Shown here: piece after piece, positions 12,318 to 24,679 of the stretch
How positions within the stretch are numbered: the first letter of the stretch is position 1
Layout: each line of letters begins with the position of its first letter
Source of the DNA: Trichobilharzia szidati
Lineage: Eukaryota > Platyhelminthes > Trematoda > Strigeidida > Schistosomatidae
Length of the DNA: 64,000 nt
Assembly: GCA_944472155.2 (NCBI GenBank)
Contig: OX235277.1
Span: 18,114,804-18,178,803, forward strand
Direction: 5' to 3'
Position numbers and translations under genes: made by a program
The notes under the pieces: model-generated
Told to the model about the DNA's origin: nothing
Database searches by the model: none
What the model saw: only the letters and a program-made list of their open reading frames with translations

Positions 12318-12547
12318 TTTTTCCTTTACGTTCCCCAGTGGAACATAGGGCTTCAAGCTAGTGGCTTGAAGTTTCTGTAGCTGTGTTTATTTTACAGGAT
12401 GAGCTTGCTAGCCTCATGCCCAAATTTTCCCCTTCACCAACATTATTTCTGGCTTAGCGAGGTGAAGGAGTGCGCCGGCCGGGGATCAAACCCCGGAGCA
12501 TGTGCATGGTCGGCTAGCATCCTAACCGCTATGCCACCGACGCACAC
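12318..12547 (-). mobile_element. tRNA-headed SINE, tail type B
   Basis: Read on the minus strand it has the same tRNA-like head as the type A SINEs. The A-box complement is at about 12521-12536 and the B-box at about 12482-12494, with a well-paired CCGGGG/CCCCGG T-arm. It ends in a different tail that finishes with GAAGCCCTATGTTCC and a GGAAC partner, followed by A-rich sequence. That ending closely resembles the 3' end of the RTE elements. Confidence 0.85.
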
Positions 12548-12559
12548 ATTATGTAGATG

Positions 12560-14730
12560 AAAGGATGGATAAATACGAAAAAGGCTTAAGAGTAAATTTG
12601 AAATAGTTTGGTCGTAAGATGTAGGCTTTGAAAGCAGTCTTCTTATAGTCCATATCCTCGACTAACTCGAAAGATAAACTGTAGAATTACCCAGTTGCTA
12701 TTCATATCTACAATTTCGCATTTTACTGTGATTCGGGAAATACTGACCATTCATTTTTAGATTTGTAACATAGAGTCGAGGAATATTATCCTGTATGTTA
12801 CAAAGACACCTTAGTTGGGCAATATATAGTGTGATAATAGGGCATCTACTCATGCCAACAGTATCTTACTACTTTCTCTTACTATAATCATCGGCTATTA
12901 TCCAGTCTTTTGTTCAATGACATTATTCGTTTCGTAATATATGCATATATATTCACTATATTGAACAAATGGTTGTTATCTGTGAAGGCATTTTGAGGCT
13001 TATAGCATTTGAGTGATGCATATAACCTGAATAATAAAAATTGATTGTTATCTCTTTTATGTCCATTTAGAAAACTGTAAGAGAAATACATAATATCTTT
13101 GTAATTACATCAGCACCACTTGTACTTGCTTTAAAAGACTAGACAGTGTGATATTATTGTAATAGGATTAGTTCTTCCAACTTATGAAAAGAAGTTACTG
13201 ACTAGAAACAATATTTAATGAAGAGACATAAGGTGCTAAAGGAATTAAAAAATGAACTGCATTAAAATTCTGTATTTTTACAACTGAAGATGAATCGGTT
13301 CTCATACTACTCCTACTGCATTGCAGGTTTGATTATTTGCTATTGAAGATACATGTGCTGCCATAACAACAATGTTTTCTTAATGAGAAAGGAAATAAAT
13401 GTCGTATTCTAGTCCTGATTATTTCTTCCATCATGGATAAAAGTTTTTAGGTTGATAAAATCTCACAGTGTTATACAGTAATATTTACTGATGACTTTTC
13501 GAGCACAGTTTATTGCTCGTAATCGTTTTGAGTTACCTTGATATAAGCACCATGTAGCATCACTGAGAACACCTGTGTAGAAGAACACTGAAACTCTGTG
13601 AAACTAATGTTGAAAGGAACCTGTACAACTGTTTTAGGAACAAAGAAGAAGCAAGACAAGGAATGGCTGTCGATAGACACCTGTGAACTAATATGCTAGA
13701 AATGAATGATAAAACAGAAAATGAGCAACTGCAAAGGCGGACAATAAGAGAGGCTGAGTTCAACGTACACTACGCTAAATTCCCAATCGAATAAATATTT
13801 ATTCTTTAAGTGAACCATTGTGATCATGAAAGATTCCCCAAACCAGAAACTATATTTCTCAGTGCTATAGATGTCTCCATATATATACCAACACAGATAA
13901 TATAGTTACGAACTACAATACACCTGGAATTCATGAGAAGTTAGAAGAAAGGATTTTTAATCTCCAGTTCTGCAACTTTATTCAATCTAAGTGATTACTG
14001 GGCGGCAAAAGCTGACGAAATAAAGCATGGTTCAAAGAAACGTACTTGTTTGTCTCCATCAGTAAATATTTCAATATGTTTTCTGAATTGTGATTTATAT
14101 AATTCCTTTTTACATCAGGGCAAAAAAGTAAATATTAATTATATTATCAGTGTGAACATATTTTATGCTTTTGCATATGCTAAGCTGGTGGATTCTAATT
14201 TTTTTAGAACAAATTTTTAGGTGTACAAGTGTTTTATTCTGCAGCACTTCGAGATACGTGAGAAACAGGATCTATCTCACTCTTATTCTAACGTAGATAA
14301 AAAAAACATTTTTAAATTTGTGATTACAGCTTGAACTGACAATATTTTAGGCATAGAAAATATTAGGCAACCATGAGAATGTAATCACGCATTGAAACCA
14401 ACTTCATCGGGGGAATATTTGACTCCTAGTGTCAGGTTTCACAGTGTTAACAATTAAGTATTGAGCTAGGAGGCTCTCTTTGACGAATCCACTTTTCTTA
14501 AGCTGCAGAGGTGCATCTGTGTGAAATTTTTCATGAAAGGGAGTAGTAACAAAAGCGATGAGTTTTCACAAACGTAGCTGTTAATGTCAGTCAATGAATA
14601 AAAGGTGATTAATGGGTGTATTTGAGTTATGTATAAAGGTGAATAATTCAGTGGATGGGTCGTAATCAGAACGCACATATTTAGGAAGGAAAATATGGAA
14701 TCACGTCAGAGTTCTGAAGAAATACAAGAG
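12560..14730. other. AT-rich DNA, no gene seen (one dispersed repeat inside)
   Basis: Apart from the repeat at 13461-13555 nothing is recognised. Frames are short and unsupported. Confidence 0.5.
13461..13555 (-). repeat. Dispersed repeat with GAGCA...TGCTC-GAAA stem-loop
   Basis: The reverse complement matches 27440-27535 over about 90 nt, including the loop GAGCAATAAA(C/T)TGTGCTC followed by GAAA and then GTCATCAG. A third copy at 49240-49315 lacks the loop segment. The stem-loop resembles stem II of a hammerhead ribozyme followed by its GAAA core, but the CTGANGA part is not intact. Confidence 0.6.
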
Positions 14731-14739
14731 TTATAAGGA

Positions 14740-15130
14740 GTCAGAAAAACAAACAAACTGAAAACATATCATAAGAAACCAACACAGTTGTTGCAATCGC
14801 AGTATAAGTGGCTGAATAATTTTCTTGTATACACACATCCTCGGTTTCTCCAACAGAATGCAAAGCAAACGAGAAAGTATTGCCTTTGGTGTGTTATACT
14901 TCACTTTGTTGACTAATTTGATGGATGCGCTTGTTGAGATGGAATGCCCATTGATGGCAAGGCATCTGACTATCACAGTACATGTGGAACCGCTAATATC
15001 TGCAGCCATGCAGGATAGTGTTCTTGAACCCTTTTGTACGTCGAAAGACGAATGCACCTGGCTACACAGCAACAGGTGAACTTATATGTGTGGGGTCCTG
15101 TCTTCAAGGATCCTGTAGAACAACAGATAA
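14740..15130 (-). pseudogene. Penelope-like GIY-YIG endonuclease relic
   Basis: Read on the minus strand, pieces in two or three frames match the relic at 28165-28560. One is a segment equivalent to KRVREHHPAWL (here KRVQEHYPAWL, near 15000). Another is a C-terminal piece with a proline-lysine-alanine block and later Leu-rich helix (near 14850). These are parts of the GIY-YIG nuclease that follows reverse transcriptase in Penelope-like elements. Frameshifts separate them and the catalytic YIG is not readable. A partial frame runs 15072-14731, but it is not a functional product. Confidence 0.6.
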
Positions 15131-18100
15131 CTGGATATCACCGCTCTTATTGTTGCTGCAAATAATTTTCTTTTCAAAGATGTTAAAATTCTTCACCTGA
15201 GGATATCGCAAGTTAATTTCTTCTTGAAATCCAGATCCATGGACAGTTCCGTTTACCGAACAAATAATGTTTCATACCTATAAAATCTTGGCTTGATATT
15301 CTTGTTGATGAATCTTGATGGGTATCCACTTTGGATGGAAGTTGCTTTCAGATCTATTTCTACTTCTAGAGTGTCAGTACTATAGATGCGTCAGGTGCTA
15401 GTGGCAAGCTACTTAATTTCTGAAATGGTTATCCGTAAATTTTGTGATACTCAGTATGGACCAATGTTTTTTGCCCTCAAACAAATTATGAATGATAATA
15501 GGTAGTGTGCAACAAAACAATGCACAATAACGATCAATGTAAATTTGGTGGTAAAGGTAAATCTCTATAACTATTTAATTTCAAACCAATATTATTTTCA
15601 AAGATGAATTCGGTAAGTGTACATTTTCAAGGTGCACAATGATTTTTTATATGCTGCAGTCTTCTGAAAGGTGAACCCTGAACTGATGGAAGGGAACCAA
15701 GTGAATACACGTTTTTCAAAGGATTACTCTACGATACTTTCATAGATAAGTTGGTATTCAGGAGTGACATTTGTGAACCAATTACACATGAAAACATTCC
15801 AAAACTTCCTTCATGCTTTCATTCTTAACGTAACTCAATGGCACAAAAACTGATAAAAATAAATTTATTATATCAAACACAAGAAGACCGCAGATATACG
15901 TGTGTAATTAGATAGTATGCACAAAACGGAAGAGCCGACAAGATTGTTTCCGCATGTTTATTCTGTTAAATACAATTCAGCAAGCAGCCTCATCGCGGAA
16001 TCAGAGAACCGAAAATAGCTAGGAATTAGGTCAGTGGTGTTGTCTATGTGCTGAGTAGATCTGGCGTGAAGGTTTCACAATAAAACTAAACAGTATCTGT
16101 CGTATTGTTATTTTAACCTTTCATCTTAAGACAAACTTAATGCAATTTAACAAGAGATCTCAGAGCGCATTTTAACTTTTATCAATAGGCCATTGTAGAT
16201 ACTGGTTTAGTTTACTCCGGAATAAAGCAGTGGACACTGATGCATGATAGAGATGTTTTCATCCGAGGCATGATGGGATATGTAAAAATGAAATTTGGAT
16301 AAAATTGACGAACAGCTAACCACATAATATATGAAGGTATGAGGCAGAAAGCTGCTGCACACTCATGGAATCTAATTAAATTTTTTCAGAATTAATTTAA
16401 GTATTTCACTTATTCAACAAAATTTTTCAAAACTCACAAATTAAATCAAAATAATCTTTTAATTCCCAGCTGCAATTGGAGGTAAGAATATGTATATTTT
16501 CAGGTGATTCACTAACTTTTATTATAACAATAATTTCTTGGAAGCCGTTTCAAACATAACTGTATGTGAGGACTTCATATTAATGGATAGTTTGAGGCAA
16601 TAGTCAAAAAGAACTGTACATGTTTCTTGACACTTACCTGCAATGCGTGTGTACAGACTTGAGGACATGGATGTCCTTGATTCGAACCTGGGTCAGTGGT
16701 TGCAACTACGCTGTTCATTTTCGCGGTTGATCTCTTGTAGGACTAAAATGGATACTTTGTTTTGGAAGTAATCACTGCTATGTGTCTAGCCCTCGTATAG
16801 TAACAAGTGAACTCTGCCATGGATGGAAACACTCATTAATCAAACATTCGAAATGAATACAAATGACCGTGACTATTCATATTACATCATCATAATTCTT
16901 ACATGTGCAAAATACACTCACTTAATTCATTTTTTCCGATTGCAACTGTATGATGCAACAATAAATAAGGAAGCAAATAAATATCGTAAACTCTAGGATT
17001 GGAAACCTTTAGGAATGAAAACAGCTGTTTCGTTGCAAGAGACAGCAAGATCCTGGGTTGGAGTTTTAGGAGAAAAAACAATCTCCACCTTGACGAATTG
17101 AGGAAGTGTATTTGAGAGTAACGGATGTTTTACAGAAATCTATGAGGCGTAGACACTTTCACAAAAATCTTGAGATATTTCAATAAAAGCGTATTATGGA
17201 CACATCCAATCCCGATGCATATTTAAAAAACCGCAAATGTGAAAATGTACTGATGAAGCCTATAAACAGATGGACAAAAGCCTGATAAAATTTTTGAGTT
17301 CTTGCCTGATATTGACTACATTTCACAGATTCCATATCAATACTCCAAACTATCAGTATGAATTTTTAAAAACATGGAAGACTACCAATAATAAATTGCA
17401 TTTCTTTTTTCAGAAAGAAGTAAGAATTTTAAATGTCCGTTTCATCACCTTCAAACCTTAAAAATAACTTCTTAAAAGCAGTTTCTATTTCCACGGAATA
17501 CAACAAATTCACGGTTTGAAAGAAACATAAGACGAATCTCCGTTTTCTACTCCCTTAGCTCTAATTATGGATATAATTTCATTGCGGTTAATACATGCTC
17601 CACATTTATTTATTGCTGCCTTAAGTGCATGTGATTCAATAGAGAAATGGATCTATAACATAAATTACTTCTTTTAATGGCAATTTCTTCATCCACAAAT
17701 AAGAAGGAAAGCAGAATAATAAGGGTAACTTATTTTCCAACACAGTGCTCACGGGCGAAGTGCACCTAAGTGTGTCAGAAGTCAGAGTGTAGTAATTTCT
17801 TAGACTGCAGCTTCTTGCAGAATTTAATTTGCCCTCATAAGGTAAAAAATGTTTATATCATTCCGGATTTCACTTCTTCAAAATGCAAAATGTACTCATT
17901 TACACATTAACATTGTGTGTTTGAATAGAGTTTTATTTTGGTCCATAAAATGATGTGTTATGTGTTGTTAAAACCTATAGATGACTGAGCAACAAGCAAA
18001 AGCTTCATTATGTATCTGATATAGTGAAACAGAATGTTTACCTATTTTCACGCAATTCTTTTGAAAAGTGACAGATTCAGAATCAAAATGTTATTTTCGC

Positions 18101-18779
18101 TCCTATCTCAGACACAGTTAAATGTAAGAATATCTGATTTTTTGGACATTTCTTAGCTTTTGTTTTCAGCGAAGACTATATTATCTTAATAGGTGAAATG
18201 AACGCTTAATCAGCATGCCTTTTAAAGTATATCAGCTCCACAAACTGTTGTTATACCATCAAGTTTATTCTAAATGCAAAATATAACAATTTTTCCTCCA
18301 AATGTGTAAAAGTGAATGTATTAACAGAGCCGAATCAAAAGCGGAAACATTTATTTCCTGATACGAATTTAAAACAAGCAATAAAAGTAAATAAAGCAGG
18401 ATTTAATGAATTCATCAGATTTCGGTAGAACTCGTCAGCTGAATACTCTACATACACGGATATATATACTTTTGAAATTACATTGGGAGATATAAGACTG
18501 ATAAGTAAATAGACTACATTGAATTAGTCATGCAGAAAGACGAGTGCGAATGTTTTTCCAGGTCATGTTCAATTAGATAAGGGGAGAGAGAGTATATGAG
18601 ATCAAAATTAAGATAAATTGCATTACGCTTCAATTACATCACTTAGATAAACAATTAGACATTAGAGAATTTAACAAGAATTGCAACCAGACGGATGTCA
18701 ATAGTAATAGTTATAAAAACAATAATAATAGTGTTGAAGTGAGTTAAGATAATGCTACTGATAAAGGATAGTTTTAAAT
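15131..18779. other. AT-rich DNA, no gene seen
   Basis: The longest stretch without recognised elements in the first third of the window. A B-box-like GGTTCGAATC on the minus strand near 16690 could be a SINE remnant but has no convincing A-box. A member of the noncoding repeat family also seen at 25.9 and 58-60 kb probably lies at 17830-18070. Confidence 0.5.
17830..18070 (+). repeat. Member of dispersed noncoding repeat family
   Basis: The block CAAAATGTACTCATTTACAC, followed by a TTTGAATAGAGTTTT block and an ATGTGTTATGTG block, recurs at 25930-26080 and, more diverged, at 21590-21720 and in the 57.8-60 kb array. All copies point the same way. It has no coding content. Confidence 0.5.
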
Positions 18780-18838
18780 GAATCAAGAATAATAATAATG
18801 AGAATAATAATAGTAATAATAAAAATAATAATAAGAGG
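18780..18838. repeat. AAT-rich trinucleotide repeat
   Basis: Irregular (AAT/ATA)n tract interrupted by G. It is similar to the tails of the RTE elements but no element body is attached. Confidence 0.75.
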
Positions 18839-18839
18839 T

Positions 18840-19389
18840 AGAATTGTAAGTAAAACGTATTACCATGGTAGGTTCAGAGTCACGACCATCTCCTTTTGTA
18901 CACAGAGACCTGGTTTGTAAACTCGAATTACACAAGCCTCTGCAATTGCAAGCATCTTCTTGTTTCTTTGTCTGCTGACAATAGTGAAATCAAAATTGCT
19001 TTTGTCCGATATCGACTGAGTCATGTCGAAATAAATTATTTGAACATATTCCTGAAAATGTTAAGATAAGAACCTTTTTAATGAGGAGAAAATATTTGGA
19101 GTACAAGAGGCATCGCATAACCACTGATTGGACCGATGTTTGATGACAAATACGGTTCGTCTTGCTAGGTCGAATACGTGGATTTACCTAGTGCTGAGTA
19201 AAGTTTCGAAATCTGCAAAATGTATATATCGACAGATACTCACAGTTGATATTACAACAGTATATTTGTTAGCATGTTGAGACAGGAGACATCTAAACAC
19301 CCGAATAGTTTGACAAATAATAATGAGACCTATAAACAACTGAGCCACAAGCAAAATTGGCATTAGATTTCCTAATTTCTATGATGGAA
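18840..19389. other. No gene seen
   Basis: AT-rich sequence with weak similarity to the noncoding repeat family near 19080-19340. Nothing coding is supported. Confidence 0.4.
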
Positions 19390-19404
19390 TGTTGCTCCAT
19401 GTTA

Positions 19405-20443
19405 TTATTATTATTGTAACCTTTAATTCCTACAGGAACATAGGGCTTCAACCGTGCGTCTCCACTGCGTTCGGTTCTCTGCTAGAGTCTTCACCTGGCT
19501 CCATGTCTGCCCACACGTTTTCATCTCCTCTTCACATGACCTTCTCCAAGTCACCCTTGCACTGACGACCAACTCGCCGCTTACCCTTTCGGGTTTCACT
19601 CGAGCGATGGCTTGTCTAGTGATGTCACTCACTTGATGGTTTCCTCAGAGTATGGCCAGCCAATCCATCTCCATTTCTTCCTGCCTATTTGTTTCACAGT
19701 CGGTTCCTGGTTGGTTCGCTCCAAGATATCTCTATTGCTGATCTTTTCTGGCCAACTATCTGATCTTGAGTATTGAGCGAAGACAACTGTTAATGAATGT
19801 TTGTAGTTTGTTTGAGATGCTCTTTATGACGCGTCAAGTCTTTGATCCGTATAGCAAGTAACACTGACTTCACATTGGAGTTGAAAATCCGGAGGTTGTT
19901 TCTTTCAGGTTCCTCCCATTTATGCTGATTGTTGTCAGTTGCTGTTGTTGCTGTTGGTGGTGTTGGCTAGGAATCTTCATCACCTCTGTTTTCTCTATGT
20001 CCACCTGAAGTCCTATCTTTGATGCTTCTTCTGCCAACTTGTTGCTTTTCGCTTGCATATCTTCCAGTTTGTGGAAAATCAGACATATATCATCGGCGAA
20101 GTCCAGATCCTCTAAGTTTTTTGTGTGTGTCCATTTTATGCCCGTTTCCTCATTGCCCGTTGTTTGTCGCATTATCGAATCTACTGCAATCAAGAAAATC
20201 ATTGGCGATAGTAGGCATCCTTGTCTTACTATTGTCCCCACTTCGAAGGATTCCGTAAGTTTCCCGTTGTGGATTACTTGGCATGCAGCATTGTCGTACA
20301 GCTGTTGGATGAGATGTATAATTGTTGGTGGCACCCCGTAGTAGCGAAGTAGTTTCCAAATCACCTCTCTATCGACGCTGTCAAAGGCCTTTTCAAAGTC
20401 GATGAAGTTGAGATAGAGAAGTGTCTGGCATTCCAGGCTTTGT
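19405..20443 (-). mobile_element. RTE-clade (SR2-like) retroposon, 5'-truncated
   Basis: A perfect 15-bp target-site duplication, TGTTGCTCCATGTTA, flanks it at 19390-19404 and 20444-20458. The 3' end carries (ATT)n plus the TTCCTACAGGAA palindrome. The body covers the RTE region from the reverse transcriptase palm to the C-terminus. Near 19893 about 145 bp present in the 40369-41817 copy are missing, with the 3-bp GGA at the junction. The intact TSD and high similarity to the 40.4-kb copy point to a fairly recent insertion. Confidence 0.95.
19870..20443 (-). pseudogene. RTE reverse transcriptase fragment
   Basis: The frame reads the reverse transcriptase palm. It shows motif A NFIDFEKAFDSVDRE, motif B RQGCLLSP and the catalytic motif LDFADD (F-A-D-D, intact), followed by the thumb-like helix AEEASKIGLQV. 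About the first half of the protein, including the whole endonuclease, is absent because of 5' truncation. The open frame then runs into the internal deletion and a stop. The seven residues before LYLNF are close to the truncation point. It cannot act in cis as an element. Confidence 0.88.
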
Positions 20444-20458
20444 TGTTGCTCCATGTTA

Positions 20459-21719
20459 GTATAATTTATTTAAAATTCTCAAATACTACAATATTTATCA
20501 AAAGTAAATTTTATTCTCTCAGACCGGTCTGATGGTAAGTGTTATAAGCACTGATACAAAGCCTTAAGACTCAATTTCTCAAAAAAAAGTTACTTCTGAT
20601 AAGCAGCCTCAAAATTCGCATACTGTAAGGAGTTCATGGGTCGAGAGCATTGTTAAATGTACATGCATTTCGTATTCTATTGGCTTTGATTATGTATATT
20701 AGGTCATTATTTTTATTTTAGGTGCAAAATAAATTCTCTTACCTCTCGATTATAATATTTGCTGAGGTAGATCAGAACAAGTTCTTGGATTTGCGTATTT
20801 TCCCTGACACAGCAAGAAAACTAATGCCATGTCTTGATTTTTAAATTGTCTAAAGCGGGTTACCTGCACAAATTAACATTATATACTTGAACAAACATTT
20901 TTATTTGGGATGTCTAAATATAAGAAAGATTAATAACAATATAGTTTGAATGTATAGATGAGAATTTTATACAACTAAGTGACGAGTAGAAGCCATCCAT
21001 ACACGAGCTTTGAATTTGTGACATTGAAAATTCCCCTGTATCCAATCGAATTGCATTTTGACAAATTCAATGCTTCGATGCTTCATTTTGACAGCATCAT
21101 TTATTATACATTACATAATCTACACGAAAACTCTTTTTTTTCAGATGATTACTTTTGTAAGAATACTTTTTTCTTACATTTAAATAGTTTACATTCTTAA
21201 TCCACCCCTGATTCTTGAAAGGATTTGCACAATCCATAGAATATGAGAACTTCATGGTATGGAGGAAACGTTAAGCAAACATGCAATTTCAGTCATATTG
21301 TCTTAAATTGTGGTTATTATGTAATAAAGGTTCCATATATTCATTAAAAATATAATATATATGCGAATAGATTAGGGTCATAAATTACGTTGCCATATGG
21401 CTGCTGCATCATGCACATGTATGTGGGAAAGGAGATTATATTCCATAAACTTCTGTTTCGAAACAGTGCCCATGTACAAATTGTATCTCGGGTATGGTAA
21501 CCAGTGTATATTTCCAGGGGTGATATTTCTTGTAAAATACTATTCGCCTTAATAGTTTAAAAAATCTTCTCAACTCATTCCGAATCTCGTTTCCTCAATG
21601 TTCTAAGTGTACTTATTTACCCACATCATCATTAGATATGTGAACAGATTTTTACTATTGGCACATTGAATCAGAATCATTGTTCACGACAAAATAATGT
21701 GTCATGTTTTACAATTAAA
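20459..21719. other. AT-rich DNA, no gene seen
   Basis: No element recognised except probable traces of the noncoding repeat family at 21590-21720. Confidence 0.5.
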
Positions 21720-21747
21720 AGCGTTCTCTGAGCTGGTTGGTTTAGTC

Positions 21748-21787
21748 GCGAAGCTTTCGTCGTCCTTCCGGACAACATCTTCAGCGC
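21748..21787 (-). ncRNA. Hammerhead ribozyme motif in PLE terminal repeat
   Basis: On the minus strand: stem I 5' GCG (21787-21785), core CTGAAGA (21784-21778), stem II GTTGTCC/GGACGAC capped by GGAA, and core GAAA (21758-21755). A 2-bp stem III (AG/CT) and the cleavage position after T21751 follow, with CGC closing stem I. All core residues fit the CUGANGA...GAAA...UH consensus. One extra T lies between CTGAAGA and stem II. The very short stem III agrees with published PLE hammerheads, which are thought to work best as dimers. Only 3 bp of stem I are evident. Confidence 0.65.
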
Positions 21788-21896
21788 CATATTTAGCACG
21801 AAGTGAAATGATTTAAATTTCCTCATGCGTGATGTAATTGCGTCTCCTGGTTAATATCTTCACATATGTATTGACCACTTTCTATTGACTAGGATT

Positions 21897-22349
21897 TTAA
21901 ACTTTTTGGTCACCTGATTTACTTTTTATTAATTGGTATACTTCATCTATATTAACGTGTTTGTTAATCGCATTTTCGCTTGAGTACCAGGCCTCTAGGA
22001 ATTCTCTGGCACTTTTCGTGTTTCCTCTGTTTAAGATTTTGACATGATCCCAATCAAACTGATGACCATAGTTGTCTGCATGCATTGATACTAAAGAATT
22101 CATATCATGTCTTTTCACGGCTGATTTATGTTCTTGGATTCTGATTCGAAGGGGACGTCCACTTTGGCCGATATAATGCTTGTTACAGTTCATGCAATTT
22201 ATTTTGTAGATGGTATTAATTTTATCCCCTTTTTCTGTTGGATCTTTCGGTTTGCATAATATCGAATTAAGCGATTTGACTGGCTTGTGTGCTATATCTA
22301 TATCAAACGGTTTCAGTACTCTAGCTGTTATTTCAGAGATGTTCCTCAT
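21897..22349 (-). pseudogene. Penelope-like GIY-YIG endonuclease domain, N-truncated
   Basis: The open frame reads 150 residues. Residues about 45-60 give TIYKINCMNCNKHYIGQSG: the IYKI/YIG pair is the GIY-YIG core, and the CxxC pair is typical of the Penelope subgroup. Arg in LRIRIQEH and Glu-Asn in the LEAWYSSENAINKH block match the conserved catalytic Arg, Glu and Asn positions. The domain nicks target DNA to prime reverse transcription. The reverse transcriptase that should precede it is missing, so the first Met is not a real start. The domain itself shows no stop or frameshift, so decay is recent or limited. Confidence 0.88.
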
Positions 22350-22629
22350 GTATGGTATGGTATGGTGTCATGTGTCATCATGAAAGCAATAAATGATTGG
22401 TGCACAAGACAAACTGTCATTCAGTTTTTCATTTTATGCAGTAAATTGTTCTCCCATATTCGTGGAATATAATTTTATTTCGACTAATTCACTTTCATAA
22501 CATAAGTTATTCAATGATTACATGTGGATCTACGGTATCATCTAATTTTCTCATTTTAATTTTAGCGTTCAACGCCAGTGAGACTGCTTGTGTATTTTTA
22601 ACGGTGACATTAATGCAGATATACTTTTA

Positions 22630-24330
22630 ATGTTTTCGTTTGCTTCAGCTGGAGCTTTGGACTACAGAGACACGTCACCATTGCATTCAATTCTCTTCTA
22701 CCATTTTCAACTGGTTTCATGATTGATGACAAGCCTTAATTCGTTATTCAAGTTTTCACTAATGACATGCACGAATGTCTAGACCGTCGCATCTCACTTG
22801 TGTTCCAATCTACTGTGCTGAAACCAATAGTATTTATTTCTACATGGTCGCTTTTCATTTATTTTTGACTGGAACTTTGCATGTTAGTGGTTTTTGTGAT
22901 TTACCACCATATTTTTACCTTCTTTTTCAATAAATAGGAGCTACTGATGAACGTCTGCAGGCCGTTAGAAGCGCCCCAAGTCTCGGTGCAATAAAGAAGC
23001 AATGCTTTGACTTTAAAATCTAAGCCACGTTACCTGTGTGGAGTAATGGAGATATCCAGACTTATTTCAGAGCAAGGACCGACTAATATATTCATAACCT
23101 CTTTCAGATGTAGGCCAGTGGCAATATTAGAATACATCGCTTTACTCCTGTATTTACTTCGAAGGCTTAACTGAGATTTCCGTTTTGAGGTATTTCGCAT
23201 GCAACACACAAATCAGTCGCGATTTCTGGCTCTTTCAGCGTTGTTTAATCAAACTAACACGCACCCATTTCCCTACTTCTGTGGCTTGCCACATGATGCA
23301 GTTCATCATATTTAATAGTATGAACGGCAGTAGTAGATAACTCTGTGTCATTTCTATTTCCTCTTCAAACCAAGTGATAAAAATATTCTTGTGATTTGAT
23401 TAGTAAACTAAACAGTATCCTCATAAAGCTTTTTGGGAGAGAAATCGAAATATTTACCGCCCTCTGTTTTGTAGGATCAGTCTCCAAACGCAGTCATGGC
23501 TGAGCTAAATAGTCGAAATTCCGCGAAACAAAGACGCATATTCTTATCATTTAACCGGTAGAAGACTCATTTCTCAGTATCCCTGCTCCTTGGATGAAGT
23601 TTTTTCTATAAAGTTTATTAGTGGCATTACCATATCTGTCAACATCCATCCTTGTATCTGTTTTCAGTGTGTCTGAGAGTGTTCTGTCAGGCACTCTCGC
23701 TTCTAAAGCTGTGGTATTTCTGAGAACAACAAGGCTTCTGCATTTGTTGCAGAGTTAATATTAACCAGTAGTTATCTGTTCGCCAATGTAGTGATCACAT
23801 CCTTGTTTTTGATGATTAATTCACTATTATGCATTGGTTTCACCTGCGTTGATCTCTCTCCGTGTTGTGGCCTGGTTATCTATTAAAGTGTTGTAAAGTC
23901 TTTCATACCTGTAGTCTGCAATTGCTGAAAATTTGTAGTTCGGTTGTCTTTTATCTTTTCTATCACTTCCATAGCACTGTTTTCGGTGTGCCATCAACTG
24001 AATCCAGCTTGTCTTTTCATTGTTGACTTCTACATTAGTTCACAATCCCCTTCTTCTCTACCAGCCTACAGATATCTGTAGACAGCTAGTCTTCATCTAG
24101 TTTCTCTTTCATTAGCAAATGTTTCTTCTACATCCCTTTCAGACATTCTAAATTGTTTCATACAGGTTTCCTAGTTGATGTTGATTAGTTCCATCATTGC
24201 GTTAAAGGTTTTCTTTGTACCTTCCTCATTCAGTTTTTGTGTGATTAACTGAAGTTGTGGTCTGCCTACAGTTTCTTTGAACGCCTTAACTTAATCTAGG
24301 AGTTCCTTTTCAGTTACAATGTGTTTGTTA
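22630..24330 (-). mobile_element. Strongly decayed RTE copy
   Basis: Several blocks occur in the order expected for a minus-strand RTE. There is a 3'-end block at 22650-22740 (TTGCATTCAATTCTC against TTGCGTTCGGTTCTC in the good copies). A block near 22945-22985 contains GAACGTCTGCAG and CAAGTCTCGG. A reverse-transcriptase block lies at 23140-23190 (CTCCTGTATTTACTTCGAAGG). A segment at 23840-23960 matches the pre-RT region at 32780-32880. Frames are destroyed and both ends are uncertain. Confidence 0.6.
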
Positions 24331-24679
24331 CTCACTAAGATGATAAACAACTACAAAATGATTGAAGTCCTGGTTAGAGCCACGGATTGTTTCAATTCCA
24401 CCGTTACTTTATAATGGTTTTCGCTGAATTCATCACATTTTTACAAAGATTCCACAATCTAATTTAGGGAAAAGGGCAGGTAAGTTACGAATTTATCGAT
24501 AAATCGAATAAGTTAAATTTTTGCTGGATACATTTCCCTAAAAATGTGTGATTTCAATGGATTCTGAAAAAGCCAGGTTTGAAAAATATTTAAGCCAATA
24601 AGTCTTCAACTCTCATTGGAAAACTAAATCATTATGGATATAATATGTGAAACATGCAAGCATTTTTGCTTCGAATGTA

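Larger units (their letters stand above)
21720..22360 (-). mobile_element. Penelope-like element, 3' end with terminal-repeat motif
   Basis: A 5'-truncated PLE. Read minus, it begins at about 22350 inside the linker after reverse transcriptase, carries the GIY-YIG domain and ends at about 21720 with a terminal block. That block is repeated at 51745-51830 and contains a hammerhead-like motif. The arrangement endonuclease - short 3' UTR - hammerhead-bearing repeat is what is known for Penelope-like elements. The direct ATGGT repeats at about 22352 may mark the truncation junction. Confidence 0.85.

Noticed and set aside
16640..16740. SINE with B-box GGTTCGAATC on the minus strand
   Set aside because: B-box is perfect but no A-box at normal spacing and no tail or TSD; too little to call.
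20019..20341. Two + strand frames of 79 and 100 codons
   Set aside because: Antisense shadows of the RTE reverse transcriptase on the minus strand.
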